Shown piece after piece: positions 26,917 through 32,304 of a DNA stretch of 32,304 nt. Positions within the stretch are counted from its first letter, which is position 1; every line of letters starts with the position of its first letter. A program made the translations under genes and the position numbers. Below the pieces are notes generated by a model, which was not told where the DNA came from, made no database searches, and worked only from the letters and a program-made list of their open reading frames with translations. Source of the stretch: Anaerolinea sp. Lineage in GTDB: Bacteria > Chloroflexota > Anaerolineae > Anaerolineales > UBA4823. The stretch covers positions 1 to 32,304 of the forward strand of contig DYKV01000011.1 in NCBI GenBank assembly GCA_020722415.1. Reading direction: 5' to 3'.

Positions 26917-28332
26917 TCAAAAGCGAAACCAGCCAAAACTTAGCCCCAAGGCAAATATGGCAACTATCAAGACAACCACGCTCAAACCAACCAGCAACCA
27001 AAAGGCAGCTCGTTTCAAGGTGTCAACCGGTTTTACCCCACCCACTTTTCCATTATGAGCATTTACATACAGTTGATAATTTTTCCCGCGATAGTGGTAA
27101 CTCCCCACATAGAAAGGCAAGAGCACCAGCTTATAGGTCAATCCGCTCCAATTGGTTTCTCCAGATTGCAGGTTGCGCCTTTCTGTTCCTACCTGTACAC
27201 GGGAAGGGAGAGCTTGCCGAAGACGCCTAACAACAATCTCGCGCGCATCCAGCGAAGCATCTGCCAGCGGATGGTCATAAGTCAATACATTCCAATTCGC
27301 CAAATAAGCAGGGTCATAGGCAACCACAGCTTTTAAGTCAAAGGGCTGGGTTTGCGAAATTTCGGCGCAATTCAGCGCTTTTACGCCAGGCACTACAACA
27401 TCATCGAAGATTTCGAACTCAACCCCTCTTTCGACTTCCCAATAAGGGGTGTCTGAATTGCTGCGATTTACTTCGCAAACCCAATTCATTTGCAAAATAC
27501 CGTCGAAGGTCCAAAACGGATAATAAACCGGACGCAGGGCAGAAGGTTTTGCCATTTTTTTCAAGTCATCAGGAATAAACAATCCCCGCCCCAGCCACTC
27601 ACCAACCTGCTGGCTAGCCTCCTGCACCGTCAGCCGCGGAGGCAGCAGGACATTCGGAGATAACATCTCTACGGTCTCTTCCGATTCGATCATCTGGGAT
27701 GAGCCACAATGCGGACAAACCAGCGCTCTCTCCATAACCGCTAAAACCGATATAGCGCCGCACTGGTTACAGCAAAACCGATGTTGGGCTTCTGCCCATA
27801 CATGCCCCCGTGTGGTGGGTAAGACAAAATCCAGCGTCAGCTCTGCTTCATCTGCCACTGACACTGTAGACATGGCTTGTTCATGACCGCAATATCCACA
27901 TACCAGCCTTTGACGAGCAACATCCAGACTTAGCCTCCCGCCGCACTGCTCACAGAGAAAAACCTTCTCTGCCATTGCCTCAAGCGGCGCTTGTGGTTGG
28001 CGAGGCACTACCTCTTGCCCTTCTGCCAGCAAGCGGGAAGTATCCAATTTTCCGGATAAAATTGCCAGGCCACGGCGAGCCGCGCCATTATTCGGGTCTG
28101 CAGCCAGCGCATATTCTAAATAATCGCGTTGCTCTTCCGGCTTATCGGTAGTGGCAGAAAGCCACAACCAGGGTTGGGGGTCGGTGGGTTTGATCTCTGC
28201 TGCCTTCTGCAATAGCGTGCGGGCTTGTTCCAAATCGCCAGCCTTGACCGCTCCAATGCCAGCTGATAACACCTGGCGATAATGATCCTCATCCGAAAAG
28301 TTGCGTTTGGTGAATTGAGCAGGGAATGACAT
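26917..28332 (-). CDS. TPR / double zinc-ribbon membrane-anchored protein, function unknown
   Basis: I do not recognise a named family. With the start at 28332 the protein has 471 residues. About 15-95 looks like TPR-type helices (GIGAVKAGDLEQARTLLQKA, then ALAADPNNGAARRGL). Two zinc ribbons follow: C127-x2-C130 with C145-x2-C148, and C188-x2-C191 with C206-x2-C209. The middle is a beta-rich region with aromatic motifs (RPVYYPFWTFDG, LLPFYVGSYHYRGKNYQLYVN). One transmembrane helix lies at about 442-464, close to the C terminus, so most of the protein probably faces the cytosol. An upstream in-frame ATG at 28389 would add 19 residues; neither start has a good ribosome-binding site. It is divergent from the ROK locus and shares its control region. 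Confidence 0.7.
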   Translation of the reverse strand: MSFPAQFTKRNFSDEDHYRQVLSAGIGAVKAGDLEQARTLLQKAAEIKPTDPQPWLWLSATTDKPEEQRDYLEYALAADPNNGAARRGLAILSGKLDTSRLLAEGQEVVPRQPQAPLEAMAEKVFLCEQCGGRLSLDVARQRLVCGYCGHEQAMSTVSVADEAELTLDFVLPTTRGHVWAEAQHRFCCNQCGAISVLAVMERALVCPHCGSSQMIESEETVEMLSPNVLLPPRLTVQEASQQVGEWLGRGLFIPDDLKKMAKPSALRPVYYPFWTFDGILQMNWVCEVNRSNSDTPYWEVERGVEFEIFDDVVVPGVKALNCAEISQTQPFDLKAVVAYDPAYLANWNVLTYDHPLADASLDAREIVVRRLRQALPSRVQVGTERRNLQSGETNWSGLTYKLVLLPFYVGSYHYRGKNYQLYVNAHNGKVGGVKPVDTLKRAAFWLLVGLSVVVLIVAIFALGLSFGWFRF

Positions 28333-28390
28333 CCTATGTAGTTTAACCCGCTTGCAACAACTTGACAAGAAGAAATACCGGTCAAACATC

Positions 28391-28419
28391 TTGACTTTTA
28401 GAGGTTATTTCTATATACT
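28391..28419 (+). promoter_or_regulatory. Strong sigma70-type promoter of the ROK gene cluster
   Basis: TTGACT (28391-28396) and TATACT (28414-28419) are separated by 17 nt; each hexamer differs from consensus at one position. Transcription would begin near 28426, inside the inverted repeat at 28421-28451, leaving a leader of about 50 nt before the ROK regulator. Confidence 0.8.
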
Positions 28420-28420
28420 T

Positions 28421-28451
28421 AACTTTGTAAGTACAATAAACTTACAAAGTT
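28421..28451. promoter_or_regulatory. Operator: perfect 12-bp inverted repeat over the start of transcription
   Basis: AACTTTGTAAGT (28421-28432) and ACTTACAAAGTT (28440-28451) are perfect reverse complements, separated by ACAATAA. The element starts 2 nt after the -10 hexamer, so a bound protein would block initiation. Dimeric ROK repressors such as NagC and XylR bind inverted repeats of this kind. The likely ligand is the ROK regulator encoded immediately downstream, giving autoregulation. The site also lies upstream of the divergent zinc-ribbon gene and could affect it. Confidence 0.78.
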
Positions 28452-28475
28452 TCACTTTTTTTATTTCATCCGGTT

Positions 28476-29666
28476 ATGAAAAAAGCCACCCACCAACAAA
28501 CTAAAGAGCATAATCGCAACCTCGTGTTGAAGAACATCTTCGAGCGTGACCCTATCAGCCGCGCCGAGATTGCCCGCATCACCGGGCTGACCCGCGCCAC
28601 TGTCTCCGAAATCGTTGCCGAATTAATCGAAGAAGGGCTGGTCAAAGAGATTGGCACAGGGGAATCAATTGGAGGAAAGGCGCCGATCTTACTTGGTTTA
28701 GTGGCTGATTCCCGCTACCTAATTGGCTTATATCTGGGAGAAGATCAATTTTTTGGCTCGATCATTAACTTACGGGGCGAGATCAAAGACACAATTGAGA
28801 TGCCCATTAAAAACCAGAGCGGAGATCAAGCTCTCCAATCCGTCTATTCTATATTGGATTTACTTATTGCTAAGGACTGGAAACCAATTGTTGGAATTGG
28901 CATCGCCACTCCGGGTTTGGTTAATACCAAAAAAGGAATTGTCATCAACGCCGTCAACCTCGAATGGCAAGATTTGCCATTAGCAGAGTTGATCGAAATG
29001 CGCTACCACATTCCGATTTCCATTTTGAATGATAGTCAAGCAGCTGCAATTGGTGAATATGTTTACGGTGCAAAACATCCCTCCGAAAGTAATTTAGTAG
29101 TGATTAATGTCAAATATGGCATCGGGGCTGGCATATTAATCAATGGGTGCTTATATCAAGGGGATGGCGGAGGAGCAGGCGAGATTGGTCATGTGGTCGT
29201 TCAAGAACATGGTTCGCTTTGTCGGTGTGGGAAGGCCGGCTGTTTAGAGACCATCGCTAGCGCTCGGGCAATCGTGCGGCGGGCAATTTCTCTTATGCCA
29301 GAATATCCAGAATCCGAATTGGCTAAAAATCCGGAGAGTATCTCCATTGAATCACTCAAAACAGCCTGGCAAAAAAACGATCCTCTCGCTGAGAAAGTCA
29401 TCTCTGATGCAGCCTATTATTTGGGGCTCTCGATTGCCAACCTGGTGAGTGTGCTTAATATCCAGAGTATTGTACTCACTGGCGATATCACTTGCTTAGG
29501 AGAAAACTGGCTGAAAATGATCCATAATACGATGACCCAAGCAGCGCTTGAGCTACTCGCCTCCAATACAAAGCTCGAATTCGGGAAACTGGGTTTCAAA
29601 GCGTTTACCTTAGGCGCTTCTGCTCATATGCTACTTGGAGATTATCGCCTTTTATTTCTGAAATAA
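28476..29666 (+). CDS. ROK family transcriptional repressor
   Basis: Sugar-responsive repressor of the NagC/XylR/Mlc type, 396 residues. A winged helix-turn-helix occupies about 13-60 (RAEIARITGLTRATVSEIV). The C-terminal ROK domain contains the zinc site H239 with C249, C251 and C256 in C-R-C-G-K-A-G-C-L-E. N185-D186 corresponds to the kinase catalytic aspartate. The phosphate-binding D-x-G-x-T loop is degraded (LIGLYLGEDQFFG), in keeping with a regulator rather than a sugar kinase. The ATG lies about 50 nt after the predicted transcription start and has no clear ribosome-binding site. It heads a plus-strand cluster and probably controls it through the operator just upstream. Confidence 0.92.
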   Translation: MKKATHQQTKEHNRNLVLKNIFERDPISRAEIARITGLTRATVSEIVAELIEEGLVKEIGTGESIGGKAPILLGLVADSRYLIGLYLGEDQFFGSIINLRGEIKDTIEMPIKNQSGDQALQSVYSILDLLIAKDWKPIVGIGIATPGLVNTKKGIVINAVNLEWQDLPLAELIEMRYHIPISILNDSQAAAIGEYVYGAKHPSESNLVVINVKYGIGAGILINGCLYQGDGGGAGEIGHVVVQEHGSLCRCGKAGCLETIASARAIVRRAISLMPEYPESELAKNPESISIESLKTAWQKNDPLAEKVISDAAYYLGLSIANLVSVLNIQSIVLTGDITCLGENWLKMIHNTMTQAALELLASNTKLEFGKLGFKAFTLGASAHMLLGDYRLLFLK

Positions 29667-29685
29667 CTGCTTCAGGAAAAACCAG

Positions 29686-31080
29686 ATGCCACATTCTTTA
29701 ACGTATTCCCCCCCAAGTGTTATCCCCCCCTTAGATGAGGATTTTCGCCCAATCAGTATCCCAAACCGCGAATTCTATCAGCATAATCAAGCGTTCGGAG
29801 TTCCACTAGTTCTCGGATTAGAACGAAATGATGGAGATTTTTCAAGATTTGAAACTTTCATTTATCCAGAAGATCACCCCGATTTTGGCAAGAATTATCC
29901 AATCATTGAAAGAATAGTCAAATTTCTTCTCTGGCAGCGGGGTGGATTTCGCCTTTATATTGGGGGAAGCAAACTAATCGGTGAGTATATAAGAGAAATG
30001 TATGCACCCCGCGGGAGAAGGGCTTTCGACTATCATTTCATGAGTGAACAGGTCTATGAAAAACCTTTCGAAGTAATCATCTGCAAAGCCAATCAAGTTC
30101 CACCCGCTCGTGAAAATGGAAAATTAATCGATCAAAATCTACAGGGTTGCCGAGTAGGCTTTGACCTAGGCGCCTCGGATCGCAAAGCCAGCGCTATCGT
30201 TGACGGAAAAGTCGTATACAGCGAGGAAGTTATTTGGGAACCAGGCAAACAGACTGACCCCGAATACCACTATCGTGAGATCATGGCAGCCATCAAAAGC
30301 GCCGCCTCGAAAATGCCCCGTCTGGATGCAATTGGCGGCAGCTCCGCCGGAATTTATATTAATAACCGGCCGATGGTTGCATCGCTATTTCGCAGCGTTC
30401 CAAAGGAAAAATCCGACCAGGTTAAAAACCTTTTCCTAAGGATCCAACGAGAATTTCAGGTGCCGCTGGTGGTGATTAATGACGGAGACGTTACCGCATT
30501 AGCCGGGGCTATGTCGATCGGGGATAATGCTATTCTTGGTATTGCTATGGGCTCTAGTGAGGCAGCCGGTTATATAAACCCAGATGGGCACATCATGGGA
30601 TGGTTAAATGAATTAGCGTTTGCACCAATTGACTATAACCCCAACGCACCGATCGAAGAATGGTCTGGTGACAAAGGTTGTGGCGCTTCCTATTTCTCAC
30701 AACAATGTGTTTTCCGTCTTGCCCCAAAAGCTGGAATATCTTTACCTCACGACGTAACGGATGCCGAAAAACTACTTTTCGTTCAAGAGATGCTCGAAAA
30801 GGGACACGAAGGCGCACAGAAAATATGGGAGACCATGGGTGTATATCTCGGTTACGGTGTAGCGCATTATGCAACTTTCTATAATTTGCGGCATGTCTTA
30901 ATCCTGGGACGCTGTACAATCGGAAAAGGAGGAAATCTAATTTTGGATAATGCCAAAATGGTCCTTGAAAAGGATTTTCCAGAATTAATGAGCCAAATTG
31001 AAATCCGATTGCCGGATGAAAGAAGCCGCCGTGTTGGTCAATCCATCGCTGCTGCATCTTTACCAATCATAGTGCATTGA
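29686..31080 (+). CDS. ROK/ASKHA sugar-kinase-like protein with novel N-terminal region
   Basis: 464 residues. From about residue 155 it has an actin-like ATPase (ASKHA) fold near the ROK kinases: phosphate-1 loop F-D160-L-G-A-S-D-R-K, a catalytic-type N265-D266-G-D, and a glycine-rich segment GIAMGSSEAAGYI (285-297). The later GHIMGWLNEL block has the place of the ROK H-x-x loop, but the zinc motif C-x-C-G-x-x-G-C-x-E is missing. The first 150 residues match no family I can name; they contain F-x-R-F-E-T-F-I-Y-P and a Y-I-G-G-S-K-L-I-G segment. AGGA lies 8 nt before the ATG, 19 nt after the regulator. Probably phosphorylates or senses the sugar handled by this locus; this is inference. Confidence 0.75.
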   Translation: MPHSLTYSPPSVIPPLDEDFRPISIPNREFYQHNQAFGVPLVLGLERNDGDFSRFETFIYPEDHPDFGKNYPIIERIVKFLLWQRGGFRLYIGGSKLIGEYIREMYAPRGRRAFDYHFMSEQVYEKPFEVIICKANQVPPARENGKLIDQNLQGCRVGFDLGASDRKASAIVDGKVVYSEEVIWEPGKQTDPEYHYREIMAAIKSAASKMPRLDAIGGSSAGIYINNRPMVASLFRSVPKEKSDQVKNLFLRIQREFQVPLVVINDGDVTALAGAMSIGDNAILGIAMGSSEAAGYINPDGHIMGWLNELAFAPIDYNPNAPIEEWSGDKGCGASYFSQQCVFRLAPKAGISLPHDVTDAEKLLFVQEMLEKGHEGAQKIWETMGVYLGYGVAHYATFYNLRHVLILGRCTIGKGGNLILDNAKMVLEKDFPELMSQIEIRLPDERSRRVGQSIAAASLPIIVH

Positions 31081-31097
31081 TGGATCAAGGAGAGAAA

Positions 31098-31946
31098 ATG
31101 AAGTTTAATCAAAACACTGCTGAAATCTTTATCCCTGACGGACGAGAATCAAGCCAAGCATTAGCCAGGACAACGCATCTTTGTATTGCCGCCCATCAAG
31201 ATGATATTGAAATCATGGCAGCTCAACCGATTATTGAATGCTTTCAACAAAAGGATAAATGGTTTTGCGGAGTTGTGGTCACCGATGGACGCGGCTCGCC
31301 CCGCGATGATTTGTATAAAGATTATTCCGATGAAGAAATGCGTTACGTCAGAATGCAAGAACAACGTAAAGCTGCAATCATTGGGGAATATACAGCTCTG
31401 GTGATGCTTGATCATCCTAGTAAGACCGTAAAAGATCCCACCCTATCTAGCGTGATTGACGACCTTATCCAATTACTTCGGGCAACTCAACCCACTCATG
31501 TATACACCCATAACCTTGCCGATAAACACGATACCCATGTCGCAGTTGCCATACGAGTGATCCATGCAATCCGCCATTTACCGCCCAATGAACGCCCCCA
31601 AAAACTGATTGGTTGTGAGGTATGGCGGTCTTTAGATTGGGTAATCGACAGCGAAAAGATTTTAATGGATACCTCGCAGCACGAGAATCTCCAAAGCGCA
31701 CTACTAGGCGTTTACGATTCGCAGATTTGCGGGGGAAAACGTTACGATCTTGCCTCACTATGTCGCCGAAAAACCAATGCCACCTATTTAGAAACACACG
31801 GTGTGGATGTATTTCAAGCAGTGTCTTTTGGCATTGATATGACCCCGTTGATAACCAATGAGCAGCTGGATATCAGAGAATTCATTCAGGGTTACATAGA
31901 CCATTTCAGTCAAGATATTGCCGAACGCTTAACCCGAATTGGCTGA
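31098..31946 (+). CDS. PIG-L/LmbE family deacetylase
   Basis: Zinc-dependent N-deacetylase of the LmbE-like fold, 282 residues. The metal site is A-H33-Q-D35-D36-I-E, a form of the usual A-H-P-D-D-E with Gln for Pro, together with H138-N-L-A-D-K-H144-D-T-H147. Known members remove acetyl groups from N-acetylglucosamine derivatives and related compounds, as in MshB, BshB and DAC enzymes. No signal peptide, so it is cytosolic. I choose the ATG at 31098, with AAGGAG 5 nt upstream; TTG at 31077 and ATG at 31080 open the same frame but overlap the end of the preceding gene. The setting suggests that it acts on an acetylated sugar imported by the next gene's transporter. Confidence 0.87.
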   Translation: MKFNQNTAEIFIPDGRESSQALARTTHLCIAAHQDDIEIMAAQPIIECFQQKDKWFCGVVVTDGRGSPRDDLYKDYSDEEMRYVRMQEQRKAAIIGEYTALVMLDHPSKTVKDPTLSSVIDDLIQLLRATQPTHVYTHNLADKHDTHVAVAIRVIHAIRHLPPNERPQKLIGCEVWRSLDWVIDSEKILMDTSQHENLQSALLGVYDSQICGGKRYDLASLCRRKTNATYLETHGVDVFQAVSFGIDMTPLITNEQLDIREFIQGYIDHFSQDIAERLTRIG

Positions 31947-32056
31947 TGATGAAAGGATCATTTGAGAAAGGAGGTCACCGATCGCTATCACAATCAAGAA
32001 AGAAAAGATATAGTCTCATCACAAAGTCCAAATTAAAATTTAAAAGGAGAAGAATT
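31947..32056 (+). other. Spacer with an orphan full Shine-Dalgarno sequence
   Basis: 110 nt between the deacetylase and the lipoprotein gene. AGAAAGGAGGT (31965-31975) matches the reverse complement of the conserved 16S rRNA 3' end over 11 nt, yet no ATG, GTG or TTG lies 4-12 nt downstream. The frame of the lipoprotein is open back to an ATG at 31946 that overlaps the deacetylase stop. A loose promoter, TTGAGA (31962-31967) with TATCAC (31986-31991) at 18 nt, is also possible. The second AAGGAG (32044-32049) serves the lipoprotein. Confidence 0.45.
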
Positions 32057-32304
32057 ATGAGCAAAAAATTGTTAATCTTAATATCGGTTCTCGTAATTGC
32101 CGGGTTTATCTTAGGTGCTTGTGCGTCACCCACCAGCGTCGCAACCGAACCCCCGGTAGCTACAGAAGCAGCGGTTGTCACAGAAGCGCCGGCAGCTACG
32201 GAAGCAGCAGTAGCGACCGAAGCACCGGCTAAAGAGGTTACCCTTACTTTAGGATCATGGCGAGTAGATGATGTAGCCGCTTGGGAAGTTATTGATGCAG
32301 CTTT
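32057..32304 (+). CDS. Solute-binding lipoprotein, 5' end only (ABC sugar uptake type)
   Basis: Only the first 82 codons and part of the next are in the window. The N terminus is a lipoprotein signal peptide: MSKK, a hydrophobic core, and lipobox L19-G20-A21-C22, so the mature protein is lipid-anchored outside the membrane. A linker of T, E, A, P and V repeats runs from about 27 to 58. VTLTLGSWRVDDVAAWE then looks like the first strand and helix of an extracellular solute-binding protein of family 1 (sugar type). ATG at 32057 has AAGGAG 7 nt upstream. The frame is open to 31946, but that would put 37 basic residues before the signal. Permease genes would be expected beyond the window. Confidence 0.8.
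   Translation, partial: MSKKLLILISVLVIAGFILGACASPTSVATEPPVATEAAVVTEAPAATEAAVATEAPAKEVTLTLGSWRVDDVAAWEVIDAA
32156..32227 (+). repeat. Two 36-nt tandem repeats coding for a TEA(P) linker
   Basis: Codons 34-45 (VATEAAVVTEAP) and 46-57 (AATEAAVATEAP) of the lipoprotein are near-identical units, each built of two six-residue sub-repeats. At the DNA level they read as GTAGCTACAGAAGCAG-type blocks with scattered differences, several at third codon positions. They form a flexible spacer between the lipid anchor and the binding domain. Confidence 0.75.

Noticed and set aside
31946-32056. 37-codon upstream extension of the lipoprotein gene
   Set aside because: In frame and open, but it would put a long basic segment before the signal peptide; a good ribosome-binding site marks 32057.

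Overview
The window looks like a chromosomal segment of a Chloroflexota bacterium, probably class Anaerolineae. This is inferred from the protein style rather than from any marker search: a lipoprotein with an Ala/Thr/Glu/Pro linker after the lipobox, a single-chain glycyl-tRNA synthetase, a primary sigma factor with an insertion in region 3, and a complete 14-subunit complex I operon. No rRNA, tRNA, CRISPR array, transposase or phage gene was recognised.

Layout. Positions 1-1030 hold a short 9-bp tandem repeat and lipA (+). It converges on a minus-strand pair: an M24 metallopeptidase (1097-2290) and a DEDDh exonuclease with a C-terminal WYL-like domain (2294-3091). From 3339 to 18033 lies the complete nuoA-nuoN operon, read on the minus strand. 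Its subunits are closely packed, several overlap by ATGA, and a near-consensus promoter (TTGACA-17-TACACT) sits at 18082-18110. Upstream, also on minus, are the primary sigma factor (18137-19732) and DNA primase dnaG (19870-21774), a conserved macromolecular-synthesis pairing. They are followed by a two-gene module of a ChrB-C-like protein and an MFS transporter (21934-23688), a fused glyQS (23754-26780), and a TPR/zinc-ribbon membrane protein of unknown function (26917-28332).

At about 28.4 kb transcription diverges. A promoter matching consensus closely (TTGACT-17-TATACT) is followed at once by a perfect 12-bp inverted repeat (28421-28451). These drive a plus-strand cluster: a ROK-family repressor, a large ROK/ASKHA sugar-kinase-like protein with an uncharacterised 150-residue N-terminal region, a PIG-L/LmbE deacetylase, and the start of a solute-binding lipoprotein cut by the window edge.

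How the genes work together. The nuo operon encodes a proton-pumping NADH:quinone oxidoreductase with all Fe-S ligands, including the extra N7 cluster of NuoG. The right-hand cluster is best read as a self-regulated uptake and catabolism locus for a sugar, perhaps an acetylated amino sugar: import by the lipoprotein's ABC system, deacetylation by the PIG-L protein, phosphorylation or sensing by the ASKHA protein, control by the ROK repressor. That substrate is inference. This cluster is the most likely place for something undescribed.
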